Positions 46,601 to 56,040 of a stretch of 64,000 bases of DNA are shown here, one piece after another. The stretch is from Runella rosea. GTDB taxonomy: Bacteria; Bacteroidota; Bacteroidia; Cytophagales; Spirosomataceae. Position 1 is the stretch's first letter, and every line of letters begins with the position of its first letter. The stretch lies in the NCBI RefSeq assembly GCF_003325355.1, contig NZ_CP030850.1:4581501-4645500 (forward strand), read 5' to 3'. The translations under genes were made by a program, and so were the position numbers. The notes under the pieces were generated by a model. The model saw nothing but the letters and a program-made list of their open reading frames with translations, did no database searches and was not told where the DNA came from.

Positions 46601-47136
46601 ATGACAGCGGGATTTTGAAGAAAAAAATCAAACCTAACTTCAAAGCATTAGGACCCAAATACGGTCCTAAAATGAAGGAAGTCGCGGCCATCATCAACGG
46701 ATTGAGCGCTGCCGATATTTCGGTGATTGAAAAAGAAGGCGTACTTGTTTCGGGGGATTTTTCGCTGCTCCGCGACGACGTCGAAATCATTGCCGAAGAC
46801 GTACCAGGCTGGTTGGTGGCAAGTCAGGGAAGCCTGACGGTGGCGCTTGATGTGACAATTACGGAAGAGTTGCGCCGCGAAGGTTTGGCCCGCGACGTGG
46901 TCAATCGTATTCAAAACTTGCGCAAAGACAGCGGCTTTGAAGTGACCGATAAAATCAAAATTACGGTGCAAGACAACAGCCCCGAATTGGCCGAAGCCGT
47001 TACGTCCAACAAAGACTACATTTGTCAGGAAGTGCAGGCGGTTTCGTTGGATTTGGTTGCTGATTTGAACGGCTCCGCGACCGAGATAGAAATCGACGAA
47101 TTTTTGTTAAAAGTAAAAATTGAAGTGGCTAATTAA
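43684..47136 (+). CDS. ileS: Isoleucine--tRNA ligase
   Basis: 1,150 residues, the long Bacteroidota form. The class I HIGH motif appears as PGIHHVM in the segment GPPSANGTPGIHHVMART, and the KMSKS motif as KMSKRLGNG. The CP1 editing domain follows (WTTTPWTLPANSALTVG, with the conserved Thr run). The C-terminal anticodon-binding part begins at about 750 (FNTYNFFALYANLDGY) and is longer than in E. coli. The sequence style is that of the eukaryote-like IleRS clade, known for lower mupirocin sensitivity; that placement is by recognition and not by tree. A second ATG two codons on is possible. Confidence 0.96.
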   Translation: MPMNYKEYKGLDYAQLGKDILEFWKENRIFEKSVEVREGAPSFTFYEGPPSANGTPGIHHVMARTIKDMFCRYKTLRGYQVKRKGGWDTHGLPIELQVEKELGIKKDDIGIKISIEDYNKKCREAVMRFTDRWLTMTEKMGYWVDMEDPYVTYKNDYIESLWWLLKQLYEKGLLYKGYTIQPYSPAAGTGLSSHELNMPGTYKDVKDTTIVAQFKIKLTGKSGYLFDAADSDDIYILAWTTTPWTLPANSALTVGKDIDYVLITTFNQYTHLPINVILAKDLVGKYFSEKGKDAKLGVYKEGDKVIPWSIVMEFKGQHLEGIQYEQLLPYVQPLEDADKAFRVILGDFVTTEDGTGVVHTAPTFGADDFRVAKANGVPGIMVRDENGKEVPIVDKQGRFVPEIGEFGGRFVKEQYYSAEEQEDPDFKPTDVLIAIKLKEENRAFKVEKYEHPYPHCWRTDKPVLYYPMDSWFIRTTALKDRLVALNNTINWHPESTGTGRFGNWLENLVDWNLSRSRYWGTPLPIWRNEEGDEKCIGSVEELTLELEKALASSVLTDEQRAKNESFLQSKGTETFDLHRPYVDEIFLVSDAGKVMTRETDLIDVWFDSGAMPYAQFHFPFENLDKYPQSMGGTAANESLTSYPADFISEGVDQTRGWFFTLHAIAGLLFDSVAFKNVVSTGLVLDKNGNKMSKRLGNGIDPFETIDKYGPDAPRWYMITNAEPWDNLKFNIDGVVEVQRKFFGTLFNTYNFFALYANLDGYKIEQFNRVPKEQLSELDRWIISKVFSLVKDVTEQFDNYNPTKAGRLIQDFVCDDLSNWYVRLCRRRFWQGEMTTDKRAAYETLQHCLAAVAQLMSPIAPFFGEWLYRNLTDHVREESIEKNTPFKHESVHFTDWHTYDEYWVDKDLEASMQLAQDICSLVHSLRKGNKIKVRQPLSKVLIPVLSEKIREQIEHVAPIIMSEVNVKAVEFVSDDSGILKKKIKPNFKALGPKYGPKMKEVAAIINGLSAADISVIEKEGVLVSGDFSLLRDDVEIIAEDVPGWLVASQGSLTVALDVTITEELRREGLARDVVNRIQNLRKDSGFEVTDKIKITVQDNSPELAEAVTSNKDYICQEVQAVSLDLVADLNGSATEIEIDEFLLKVKIEVAN

Positions 47137-47158
47137 ACAGCCAAAAATACAAAAATCA

Positions 47159-47205
47159 GGGGATGATTTGACGGCGTTGACAGGCGGTTAAATCATCCCT
47201 TTTTT
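47159..47205 (+). terminator. Terminator after ileS
   Basis: GGGATGATTT (47160-47169) pairs with AAATCATCCC (47190-47199) across 20 bases, followed by TTTTTTATTT on the plus strand. Confidence 0.85.
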
Positions 47206-47207
47206 AT

Positions 47208-47993
47208 TTATCGAAATAGAAAATACTTCATAAAGTCTTCTTTATGGCTTCGGCCAATGGGAATTTGAAATTTGCCAATGTTGAGGTCGTGCTCATCGAA
47301 AGAATCAATTTTGTCAATATTGACGGCGTACGAACGGTGCACTCTTATAAATTTGGTGGCGGAAAGCCGTTCCAAAACGGTGTTTAGGGTGAGGCGCAGG
47401 GCAATTTTCCGGGACTCGGTATGAATGGTCGTGTAGTTTTTGTCGGCTTCAAAAAATAGAATGTCGGTCAACTGTATTTTTTGAAACTTATAATTCTCTT
47501 TGATAAAAACGTAGTCATTGATTTGTAGAATGGTTTCGCGGTCGGGGAGTTTAGAGGTTGGATGTAATGGTTTTATCGTCTCTTCTTTTTCTTTGGGAAA
47601 CGGCTGATTTTGAGCGCGTACTGCAAAGTTGTTGATGGCTAAATCAATGGCTATTTTAAGACTTTCGTTATTAAAAGGCTTCGTGATATAGGCCGAAGGA
47701 TAGGTCTTCATGGCGGCTTCAATGGTGGAGCGGTCGGCTTGGGCGGTCAGGTAAATGACGGGAGCTTCCCGAAATGCAATCATTTCTTGAACGGCTTCAA
47801 TGCCCGTCATGTTGCCGATAAGCTTAATATCGCACAAAATAAGATCAACTTGTTGGGATTTATAGACTTCAATCGCCCTGGGACCGTTATTTACCACATT
47901 CACGATGTCGTATCCTTCGGCTTCAAGGCGGGCCTCCAAATCAAGCCCAACAACGGCTTCATCTTCTACAATTAGGATTTTGATGGAATGCAT
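47208..47993 (-). CDS. LytTR-family response regulator
   Basis: 261 residues. The receiver domain (1-125) has the acidic pair in VEDEAVVG, the phospho-accepting Asp in LILCDIKLIG, the switch Thr in VIYLTAQAD and the Lys in AYITKPFN. A linker follows, then a LytTR DNA-binding domain (about 160-258: YKFQKIQLTDILFFEADKNYT, TKFIRVHRSYAVNIDKID). Such regulators bind DNA as dimers after phosphorylation. It begins 51 bp after the stop of the histidine kinase gene and is surely its partner. Targets are unknown. Confidence 0.94.
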   Translation of the reverse strand: MHSIKILIVEDEAVVGLDLEARLEAEGYDIVNVVNNGPRAIEVYKSQQVDLILCDIKLIGNMTGIEAVQEMIAFREAPVIYLTAQADRSTIEAAMKTYPSAYITKPFNNESLKIAIDLAINNFAVRAQNQPFPKEKEETIKPLHPTSKLPDRETILQINDYVFIKENYKFQKIQLTDILFFEADKNYTTIHTESRKIALRLTLNTVLERLSATKFIRVHRSYAVNIDKIDSFDEHDLNIGKFQIPIGRSHKEDFMKYFLFR

Positions 47994-48044
47994 AGTGGGT
48001 TAAATAGTCAAAAGGGAGTAGCTAGGGCGATACATATTTTTTGA

Positions 48045-50075
48045 TTAAGCTGCTGTTTTCAGGCGTGTACTCGGAATATGAAGATGATACCAAGTGCCGT
48101 TGTCGTTTTGAACCTGTGCTTCGCCACCTAGTTGTTCCGACAGCGATTTTATCAGTTTTTTGCCGAAAGAACCTTTGCGACCTCCCCACGTGGTAAGGTC
48201 GATGCCAGGGCCATTGTCGCGGACATCCAGCAGAATTCCATTGTCATTCTTTAAAGATACCGTCAACGACGGGGCATTGGTTGTTTGGTAGGCATATTTG
48301 AACGAATTTGTTACTAATTCATTGACAATGAGTCCGATGGGCATCGCTAGTTCCACGTCTAGTTCGCGCTCCTGAATATCTAGCGTAAGGTCAAAATCCT
48401 CAGGGGTATGGCCGTACGTTTTCATGATACTTTCGACAAGGTTGCTCAGGTATTCCTGCATGTCTATCGTGGTGAGGTGTTCTTTTTGGTAGAGCCGCTG
48501 ATGGATAAGCGACATGGCCTCGATGCGTTGCTGCCCTTCACGAATCGCCTGTACGGCTTTTTTGTCTTCGAGGTTGTAGGTTTGCAGATTGAGCAGACTG
48601 GACACGATTTGCAGATTATTTTTGACCCGGTGGTGGAGTTCCTTCATCATCAATTCCAGTTTATTGGACTGTTCGCTGATGGTTTGGTTTTGGGTAGTTA
48701 GCTGATTGCGTTGAGTGGCAAGCGTAATATTTTGTTTTTGTACTTTTTGGTAAAGAAAAATCATCCCGCCCAACAGCAGCGCCAATACGCCCACTCCGGC
48801 CGCGAGCCATTGCATTTGACGTGTTTTACTCTGATTTTCTGAGTTTAACTGCTGAATTTTCGTTTCCTTTTGTTCAGTCGCATACTTTGTGCTGATTTCA
48901 GCAATCGAACGGGTTTTTTCAACTTCCGACTGCGCTTTAATGAAGGCCAATTGTTTTTCTTTTTGGACGTTGAGCATGGCCAAATATTCGGCTTGTTCTA
49001 TTTGGAACCGTTGTTGCGTCTCGGCTATTTTTCGCTGGTTGAGGGCGTTAATCATGGCCGCTTCTCGCGCTTGCTTGGTTTGAAATTCGGCTTCAATTTT
49101 GGCAATGGCTTTCTTTTTTTCGTTGTCCCGCACACTGTCATTCAGCGCTACGGCACTTTGATAATAGGAGAGTGCCTGAGCAAAATCTTTTTTCTGCTCG
49201 TATGCTCGTGAAAGAAATTGATGAAAGTCTTTTTGATGCTCTTTTTGTTCGGACTGATTTTTGGAAAGCGTGATGCCGTAGTTGGCCACTTTGATGGCTT
49301 CATCGGGGTTATTGATGGTAAGGTACACTTCGCAAAGGCCTTTCTGAACGTACATTTCCAAATAACTGTCTTTTGCTTTTTTAGCATACTGGGCTATCTC
49401 TCTAAAACGGGCGGCGGCCTCATCGGTGCGTTTCAAATGCGCCAGTTTAAGGGCATAATTGTACATTCCTGAAAAGTAAGCTTCTTCGTCGTTTTCATGT
49501 TTGTAGATTTCCAAGGCTTGTTCATTGAAAACCAATGCTTTCGCATGGTTTTTTCGCTTTCCTTCCACCGCTGCAAAGCTTTCGAGAACATAGGCTAAGA
49601 AATTCTTGGGGAGTTGAGCCGTATGAGCTAAGTAGTACTGATGCGCTTTTTGGTAATATTTTTCGGCTTGATTAAACTCATGTTCGTTGAAATAGGCATA
49701 CCCTACTTTATGAATACTCAGAAAAGCACCTCGGTAGAACGCATGACGATCAAAAAGCTCGTGTGCTTTTAAATAATGCTCAACGGCCTTGGGGGTGTCG
49801 TGCTGGTGCAGGTAGAAAAGCCCGTAGTGAGAAATAATATCTGCTTCGCAAAATTTGGAACGTACGGTTTTGTTCATTTTAACCGCCGCCTGAAGATAAG
49901 CACTTGCCTTGTCGAAATGACCACTGAAAATAAAGTTTTGGGATAGGTTAGCTAAGGAACGGATTTTTAGAGAATCATAAGGCGCGCGTAAAAGGCTGTC
50001 GGGAACAGCGACGCTTTGCGCCCATAATGTTCTAGCAAACAGACTCATACAAGCCCAAATCAGCAGACGATTCAT
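48045..50075 (-). CDS. TPR-containing sensor histidine kinase (HisKA_2 type)
   Basis: 676 residues. A signal peptide (ACMSLFARTLWAQ) is followed by a periplasmic part of TPR helices (about 30-330; repeats such as SKFCEADIISHYGLFYLHQH and AEKYYQKAHQYYLAH), a coiled coil (330-415), one transmembrane helix (about 425-445, AAGVGVLALLLGGMIFLY) and a kinase core. The phospho-accepting His is in KELHHRVKNNLQIVSSLL, the HisKA_2/HWE-like pattern, and the ATPase domain has NELVTNSFKYAY and DNGPGIDL. It should phosphorylate the LytTR regulator encoded just downstream. The TPR domain suggests sensing through protein binding. Confidence 0.93.
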   Translation of the reverse strand: MNRLLIWACMSLFARTLWAQSVAVPDSLLRAPYDSLKIRSLANLSQNFIFSGHFDKASAYLQAAVKMNKTVRSKFCEADIISHYGLFYLHQHDTPKAVEHYLKAHELFDRHAFYRGAFLSIHKVGYAYFNEHEFNQAEKYYQKAHQYYLAHTAQLPKNFLAYVLESFAAVEGKRKNHAKALVFNEQALEIYKHENDEEAYFSGMYNYALKLAHLKRTDEAAARFREIAQYAKKAKDSYLEMYVQKGLCEVYLTINNPDEAIKVANYGITLSKNQSEQKEHQKDFHQFLSRAYEQKKDFAQALSYYQSAVALNDSVRDNEKKKAIAKIEAEFQTKQAREAAMINALNQRKIAETQQRFQIEQAEYLAMLNVQKEKQLAFIKAQSEVEKTRSIAEISTKYATEQKETKIQQLNSENQSKTRQMQWLAAGVGVLALLLGGMIFLYQKVQKQNITLATQRNQLTTQNQTISEQSNKLELMMKELHHRVKNNLQIVSSLLNLQTYNLEDKKAVQAIREGQQRIEAMSLIHQRLYQKEHLTTIDMQEYLSNLVESIMKTYGHTPEDFDLTLDIQERELDVELAMPIGLIVNELVTNSFKYAYQTTNAPSLTVSLKNDNGILLDVRDNGPGIDLTTWGGRKGSFGKKLIKSLSEQLGGEAQVQNDNGTWYHLHIPSTRLKTAA

Positions 50076-50110
50076 AGTGGGATAAAATGCGGGGCGGTGA
50101 AAAATTTATA

Positions 50111-50146
50111 AAACCCCGACAAAGGAAGAATGTCTTTGCCGGGGAG
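50111..50146 (-). terminator. Terminator downstream of the S9 peptidase gene
   Basis: On the minus strand CCCCGGCAAAG pairs with CTTTGTCGGGG (one G-U pair) across a 9-nt loop, followed by TTTTATAAATTTTT. It lies about 170 bp after the peptidase stop; the AT-rich bases between hold only a small GTAGA/TCTAC hairpin. Confidence 0.75.
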
Positions 50147-50317
50147 ACTTATTCAAATCGTTGAGTAGAGATAATCTACTTCACAAATTCGGAAATTATG
50201 CTTTTTTGTCAATACTTTTGGGGATGAATGTTGGTAATTTATGGGTGAAATATATGATTTTGGTATATATGAGAGGTTGGAATCAGTGTTTACCTCCGTC
50301 ATTTATATACCAATATT

Positions 50318-52468
50318 TTAGTTTGAGATTCCCATTTGAGATAAAATAAAAGCAAAATTAAAAGCCTCTTCTTTCAAATAGTCAAACCGTCCAGTGGCGC
50401 CACCGTGGCCCGAATCCATGTTGATTTTCAACAACAATATATTATTGTCGGTTTTGAGGTCACGGAGTTTGGCAACCCACTTGGTAGGTTCATGAAAGCC
50501 TACTTGAGAATCATTCAGACCGCCAGTGGCCAGAATTGCGGGATAATTGGCTTTTTTAAGGTTATCGTAAGGAGAATACGTCATCATGTAGTCGTAGTCT
50601 TTCTTGACATTGGGGTTTCCCCATTGCTCATATTCTTGCGTAGTGAGGGGCAAACTGCTGTCGAGCATGGTGTTTATGACATCAACAAAGGGAACTTCGG
50701 CCACTACTACTCTAAATAAATCAGGACGTAAATTGGTGACTGCTCCCATCAAAAGCCCCCCTGCACTTCCTCCGTTGATGGCGAGTTTTGAGGAAGAGGT
50801 ATATTTTTCCTTGATTAGATGCTCGGCGCAGGCGATAAAATCAGTGAAAGTGTTCATTTTCTTCTGCAACTTTCCATCTTCGTACCATTGTTCTCCTAAG
50901 TCAGAGCCGCCGCGTATGTGGGCAATGGCATAGACAAAGCCTCGATTTACCAGACTGAACACATTGGCGTTAAAATTGGCGTCGGTTGAATACCCATACG
51001 AGCCGTACGAATACAACAGACAAGGATTGCTCCCGTTCAATTCCATCCCTTTTTTGTATACAATCGACAACGGTACTTTTACCCCATCTTTGGCGACGGC
51101 CCAGAGGCGTTTTACTTCGTAATCGTCGGCATTAAAACCACTCGGCACTTCCCGCTCTTTGAGTTTTGTGGCTTGGTTGGTCACCATGTCATAATCATAA
51201 ATGGTGGTTGGCCGGTTGAGAGACGTGTATGAATAGCGAAACTTAGTTGAAGTAAACTCGGGCGTGCCGTTGGAGTAGGCCGTGTAGACGGGTTCGGGGA
51301 AATTGACCGTTTTGGTAGCTCCGCTTGCGATTTCCCGCACATTCATTTCTAATAATCCGTTGACCCGTTTAGTGACGACCATGTATTTTTCAAAGACTTC
51401 GATTCCTTCAATCTTAGCTTTTGGGTCGTGAGCGATGATTTCTTTCCATTTGGAGCGGTCTTCATAACCCTGTTTTGGGGCTTCATATACCTTTTGGTTT
51501 TTGTTTTTGGGGTCTTTCCAAGTGATGAAATAACGGTCAAGATAATCATCAATCCCATACTGTATGTCTTTCTGACGGGGCAAAAATGACTTGAATTCAT
51601 CGTTGGGGCGGTCGGCGGGGAGCAGGTAGGCCTCGGAGCTTGTAAAACTCGTGGCGTAAATGGCAATCATTTTTTTCGTTTTGGAACGACCCACGTAAGC
51701 GTTAAACAATTCGTCTTTTTCTTCGTAAACTAAGGCGTCGCTTGGGTTGCCTAATACGTGTTTATAAATGCGGTGCGAGCGTAATGCTGCGTTGGGTACG
51801 TTGTAAAAAACAGTTTTGTTGTCTGCTGCCCAAGTAATACCGCCAGCCATGCGGGCTATTTTGTCGGGCAATTCTTGCCCAGTGCGGAGGTCTTTAAATT
51901 TCAGTTCATACTCAGCATACGAGCCAGTGGTGTTACTCACGTACGCCATTATGTTGTTATCATCGCTTATTTCAAAACCGCCAAAAATGAAAGCGGGTTT
52001 TCCTTCCGCCATTTTGTTTTGGTCTAAAATAACCTCTTCGGGAGCGTCTAAACTTCCTTTTTTGCGGCAATTGATGCTGTATTGTTTCCCTTTTTCTTGG
52101 CGAGAATAATAATAGTAGCCGTTGTCAAGAGACGGTACAGATTGGTCTTCTTCTTTGATACGCCCTTTCATTTCCTCAAAAAGCGTTTTTTGCAACCCTT
52201 TTGTGCTGGCCATCACGGTGTCGGCGTAGGCATTTTCAGCCTTTAGATAAGCGATGGTTTCTGGGTTGGATTTGTCTTTAAGCCAAAAATAATCGTCGGA
52301 GCGTTGGTAGCCGTGATTGGTAAATATTTGCGGTTTCTTAGGAGCTTTGGGAGGTGCTGGGAAATCAGCTTGGGTAAACACTTTGGTTTGTTCAGGCGAG
52401 GTCTTGCAAGCTGAAATACAGAGGAATAACAGCACGTAAAGGCCAAAGGCCATTTTGATTGTTTTCAT
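50318..52468 (-). CDS. Prolyl oligopeptidase family (S9A) lipoprotein, oligopeptidase B-like
   Basis: 716 residues from the ATG at 52468; the frame is open 17 codons upstream but the lipoprotein signal MKTIKMAFGLYVLLFLCISAC starts here (lipobox ISAC). The N-terminal half is a seven-bladed propeller (YQRSDDYFWLKDKSNPETIAYLK at its start is the usual entry). The C-terminal alpha/beta hydrolase has catalytic Ser in NGGSAGGLLMGA, Asp in GGLNDSQVG and His in DSGHGGATGR. It cleaves short peptides, oligopeptidase B type after basic residues. The lipid anchor puts it in the envelope. Confidence 0.93.
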   Translation of the reverse strand: MKTIKMAFGLYVLLFLCISACKTSPEQTKVFTQADFPAPPKAPKKPQIFTNHGYQRSDDYFWLKDKSNPETIAYLKAENAYADTVMASTKGLQKTLFEEMKGRIKEEDQSVPSLDNGYYYYSRQEKGKQYSINCRKKGSLDAPEEVILDQNKMAEGKPAFIFGGFEISDDNNIMAYVSNTTGSYAEYELKFKDLRTGQELPDKIARMAGGITWAADNKTVFYNVPNAALRSHRIYKHVLGNPSDALVYEEKDELFNAYVGRSKTKKMIAIYATSFTSSEAYLLPADRPNDEFKSFLPRQKDIQYGIDDYLDRYFITWKDPKNKNQKVYEAPKQGYEDRSKWKEIIAHDPKAKIEGIEVFEKYMVVTKRVNGLLEMNVREIASGATKTVNFPEPVYTAYSNGTPEFTSTKFRYSYTSLNRPTTIYDYDMVTNQATKLKEREVPSGFNADDYEVKRLWAVAKDGVKVPLSIVYKKGMELNGSNPCLLYSYGSYGYSTDANFNANVFSLVNRGFVYAIAHIRGGSDLGEQWYEDGKLQKKMNTFTDFIACAEHLIKEKYTSSSKLAINGGSAGGLLMGAVTNLRPDLFRVVVAEVPFVDVINTMLDSSLPLTTQEYEQWGNPNVKKDYDYMMTYSPYDNLKKANYPAILATGGLNDSQVGFHEPTKWVAKLRDLKTDNNILLLKINMDSGHGGATGRFDYLKEEAFNFAFILSQMGISN

Positions 52469-52551
52469 GAAAAAAAAGGGTTGAGAATTAGGAGACCAAA
52501 TTAGTGAAAAAATGTGCATTTTTGTTTACTCTTTCATGCCAATCCTACTTT

Positions 52552-55416
52552 ATGATGTATTCGTTGTGTAAAACTTTCCTTATCGCAGGTCTTGTGACCG
52601 TGGTGGCAACAGAAATTTGGGCTCAAAAAATCGTTCGCGGGCCTTATCTCCAACTTGGGACTCCTACGAGTATTGTAATACGGTGGCGAACCGATGTTCC
52701 TGCCAATAGTAAAGTTAGTTTTGGACTTGCTGCCGATCAGCTAACCCGCATCGCTGTGGATGAAGCCGTTAGTACCGAGCATGAAGTGAAATTAGGTGAT
52801 TTACAGCCTAATACGGTTTATTTCTATTCGGTTGGTACAACCAGCAGTGTGCAGGGAAGTGGCAATGATTATTATTTCAAAACCGCCGCCCCTGCTGGCA
52901 GCAAACAAAAAATACGTATTTGGACCATGGGCGATATGGGCAGCGGTACACCCAATCAGCTGAGTGTTCGTGATTCGTACATGAACTTCATTAAAAAAAA
53001 TAACCGCACTACGGATTTGGTGTTACTGCTGGGAGATAACGCTTACGGTACTGGAACAGAAGAAGAATACCAGAATAATTTTTTCAATATCTATCAAAAT
53101 CACTTTTTGAAAAACAATGTACTTTGGGCTGTTCCGGGCAACCATGAGTATTATTCGGGAGATCAAAACAAGCGGGAAGTTGCGTTCTTCAACGTTTTTT
53201 CCTTCGCTCAAAATGGAGAAGTTGGAGGGGTGCCGTCTGGTACCAAGATGTATTATTCATTCGATTACGCCAATGTTCATTTTGTGGGCTTGGACTCCCA
53301 TGGCATAGAAGAAGGAAAGTACCGACTATACGATACGCTTGGCCCGCAAGTAGCTTGGTTGAAGAAAGATTTGGCCGCCAACAAACAGCCTTGGACCATT
53401 GTGATGTTTCACCACCCTCCATACACTAAAAATTCGCACGACTCAGATGCCGAAATTGAGCTTGTCCAAATGCACAAAAACCTTACGCCTATTTTAGAGC
53501 GGTACAAGGTTGATTTGGTCTTGAGCGGGCATAGTCATTTATACGAACGTTCAAAACCTATGCGGGGGCATACCGAGCATTCGAGCACATTTGATCCTAG
53601 TAAGCACGTCGTCAATATGTCATCAGGTCGATATGATGGATCGCCTAATTCCTGCGCCTATATCAAAAACCCCTCTACTGAAGGAGTTATATACGCGGTC
53701 GTTGGTTCTTCGGGCCAAAACAATGGTTTCAATGGCATACCTCACCCCGCGATGCCTTTTAAAAATGCGACGGTTGGCGGGTCAGCGTACATTGATGTAG
53801 AAGACAACCGTTTGGAATTTAATTGGTTAGGTTCAGACCAAATTGTTCATGACCAATTTACTATCTATAAAAATGTGAATAAAACTACCGAGCTGAAAGC
53901 CCGACATGGTGAAGTGGTAAAACTGGCGCCATCGTGGAAAGGAAGCTATTTCTGGCCAGATGGCAGTCGCAAACCGACCAAAGAACTGTTGCTTCTGGGT
54001 GATACGACCATCATCGTACGCGATAGTCTTGGGTGTTTGGAAGACCGTTTCAAAATCGAGGTATTTCCCCGCCCCAAAATTACGACCGAAACCCTTAAAA
54101 CTGTTTGCAGCGGGGAGCAATTGACGGTGCCATTTTCGGTTACCGATACCGACGCCGCCAAATGGACCTATACCGTGCAGCTGTCGAATGCAATGGGTGG
54201 CTTTGAGAAGCCCATTGCATTGGGTAGTGGCAGTGGAACATCAGTTACTGTCAACATTCCCGCAAATCTTTCGGCTGGAGAAGGCTATAAAATAAGGGTC
54301 GTTGCCAACGCACAGGGGTTTGATTACACACCTTCGGCGGCGTTTAGCCTGCGCCAAAAAGCAACCGCCACGCTGAAGGGAGATGCAACCATTGACGCTG
54401 GCAAAACTGCGAATCTCACGCTGACTTTTACGGGTTCAGCCCCGTGGACTTATCGTCTTTCTGACAATACGGGCGGTACTACCTCCGCCAATCCGTTGTT
54501 GCTGACTGTTAATCCGTTGAAAACCACGGTGTATTCTTTTTCCGCCCTTACAAATGCCTGCGGTGATGGCTCTACTACTGGTAATGCCCGGGTAGCGGTG
54601 GTACCGCGTATCGAGACAAGTGTACCAGCTACGGCGGTTGTGTGCAACGGAGCTACGTTGGATGTGTCTTTTGCGCAGGTAGGGCAATTTGAAACAGTGG
54701 TGAATTACGTAGCGCAATTGTCAAACAAAGATGGTGATTTCTCTACACCAACGCTTATCGGTTCGGGCAGCCAAAGTCCCATCAAAGTCACCATTCCACT
54801 TTCGGCGACCGTTGGAATGGGCTATCGAATTCGAATCGTTCCTGAGAATAATACCGCCACCAACATTGCGCCTTCGGGGGCATTTGCCATACGTCAGCGT
54901 GCTTCGGCCACCATCAGCGGTGATACTGCCATTAAATTTGAAGAACGGGCTTCTTTAACCTTGCGCTTTGAAGGTACGCCGCCGTGGACTTATGCGCTTT
55001 CCGATAATTCAACGAATACCGTCGATATTTCACCATTTACCGTTGCGGTTTCCCCGACCGTTCCCACGGTTTATACCTTAAAATCAGTCACGAATGTATG
55101 CGGCGCGGGGGTAGTGAGCGGAAGCGCGTTGGTGAAGGTGATTATTACGGGCACCGTGCAGGAAGAAGAAAATAGGATAAAAATATTCCCCAATCCTGCC
55201 CAAACAAAAGTGAAAGTAGAGGTGAATACTCCTCAAAGCCAATCACTGATATGGGAGTTGGTAAATGTAGATGGTAGAATAGTGAAAGAGGGGAGTGTAA
55301 GAAAAAGTCAGCGGAGCAGTTTTGAGATAGACGTCGTAGAATTACAGTCAGGAACCTACGTGTTGCGAATTGCGCTGGGCGAACAAACGATTGTCAGAAA
55401 ACTGATTAAACTCTAA
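52552..55416 (+). CDS. T9SS-secreted purple-acid-phosphatase-like metallophosphoesterase
   Basis: 954 residues from the ATG at 52552; the longer frame begins at a GTG at 52504. The signal peptide is cut near EIWAQ. Residues about 25-105 form the purple-acid-phosphatase N-domain (RGPYLQLGTPTSIVIRWRTD). The phosphoesterase domain (115-400) has GDMG, LLGDNAYG, VPGNHEYY, MFHHPPY and SGHSHLYER, a full set of metal ligands. Two Ig-like A/B repeat pairs follow (about 490-870), then a T9SS tail (KIFPNPAQTKVKVEVN ... RKLIKL). Its last 11 bp overlap the convergent Nudix gene. It probably releases phosphate from organic esters outside the cell. Confidence 0.9.
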   Translation: MMYSLCKTFLIAGLVTVVATEIWAQKIVRGPYLQLGTPTSIVIRWRTDVPANSKVSFGLAADQLTRIAVDEAVSTEHEVKLGDLQPNTVYFYSVGTTSSVQGSGNDYYFKTAAPAGSKQKIRIWTMGDMGSGTPNQLSVRDSYMNFIKKNNRTTDLVLLLGDNAYGTGTEEEYQNNFFNIYQNHFLKNNVLWAVPGNHEYYSGDQNKREVAFFNVFSFAQNGEVGGVPSGTKMYYSFDYANVHFVGLDSHGIEEGKYRLYDTLGPQVAWLKKDLAANKQPWTIVMFHHPPYTKNSHDSDAEIELVQMHKNLTPILERYKVDLVLSGHSHLYERSKPMRGHTEHSSTFDPSKHVVNMSSGRYDGSPNSCAYIKNPSTEGVIYAVVGSSGQNNGFNGIPHPAMPFKNATVGGSAYIDVEDNRLEFNWLGSDQIVHDQFTIYKNVNKTTELKARHGEVVKLAPSWKGSYFWPDGSRKPTKELLLLGDTTIIVRDSLGCLEDRFKIEVFPRPKITTETLKTVCSGEQLTVPFSVTDTDAAKWTYTVQLSNAMGGFEKPIALGSGSGTSVTVNIPANLSAGEGYKIRVVANAQGFDYTPSAAFSLRQKATATLKGDATIDAGKTANLTLTFTGSAPWTYRLSDNTGGTTSANPLLLTVNPLKTTVYSFSALTNACGDGSTTGNARVAVVPRIETSVPATAVVCNGATLDVSFAQVGQFETVVNYVAQLSNKDGDFSTPTLIGSGSQSPIKVTIPLSATVGMGYRIRIVPENNTATNIAPSGAFAIRQRASATISGDTAIKFEERASLTLRFEGTPPWTYALSDNSTNTVDISPFTVAVSPTVPTVYTLKSVTNVCGAGVVSGSALVKVIITGTVQEEENRIKIFPNPAQTKVKVEVNTPQSQSLIWELVNVDGRIVKEGSVRKSQRSSFEIDVVELQSGTYVLRIALGEQTIVRKLIKL

Positions 55417-55867
55417 CCTTTGATTTATTCCAGCAAAGCGCTCGTTGTTCTTTGTATTTGAGATAAGTATCAATTACTTCCAAATCGGCATCAGCCCAGT
55501 CTACTTTTGAAAGTTGGTCGATGCGTACCCATTTGTATTGCGCATGTTCGGTAAGAATGACGGGTGAGCTGGTCATGCGACAGATATAAGGCACCAAACA
55601 AATAATACGATTACGGCTTGGATCTTCTTTGTAGGCAGGAGCGAGGCGGGGGCCGATTTCAATTTCGATGCTCAATTCTTCCATGATTTCTCGGTGAAGG
55701 GCTTCGGTTTCAGATTCGCCTTCATCCACTTTTCCGCCGGGAAATTCCCACTTGAGCGGTAACGACATGGCGCTACTGCGTTGAGCGGCAAACAATTGCC
55801 CATCTTTTTCGAAAATGGCGCAGGGAACCATCACGATGTTTCTCGAATGTTCAGATGGGGTAGACAT
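55406..55867 (-). CDS. Nudix hydrolase (MutT-like (deoxy)nucleoside triphosphatase)
   Basis: 153 residues from the ATG at 55867 (MSTPSEHSR); the frame is open 14 codons further up. The Nudix box is complete, running from GKVDEGE through REIMEEL (Gx5Ex7REUxEE). Upstream FAAQRSSAMSLPLKWEFPGG is typical of the MutT/NudG group, which clean oxidised or modified nucleotides such as 8-oxo-dGTP or 5-methyl-dCTP. It ends inside the 3' end of the phosphatase gene on the other strand. Confidence 0.92.
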   Translation of the reverse strand: MSTPSEHSRNIVMVPCAIFEKDGQLFAAQRSSAMSLPLKWEFPGGKVDEGESETEALHREIMEELSIEIEIGPRLAPAYKEDPSRNRIICLVPYICRMTSSPVILTEHAQYKWVRIDQLSKVDWADADLEVIDTYLKYKEQRALCWNKSKVRV

Positions 55868-56040
55868 ATAATGGGTGATTTTTTGCACAAAGGTACGACG
55901 GAAAATCATTTGTGAAGGGTTTTTTTATCAAGCGGTCGTCAACTTGAGAAATATTTTTTACTTTCAGCCCAAGTTACAAGTGGTTTTTGACCTGTATTCC
56001 CTTTATTGTGTAAGATTTTATTCAACCCTTTTATAAAATT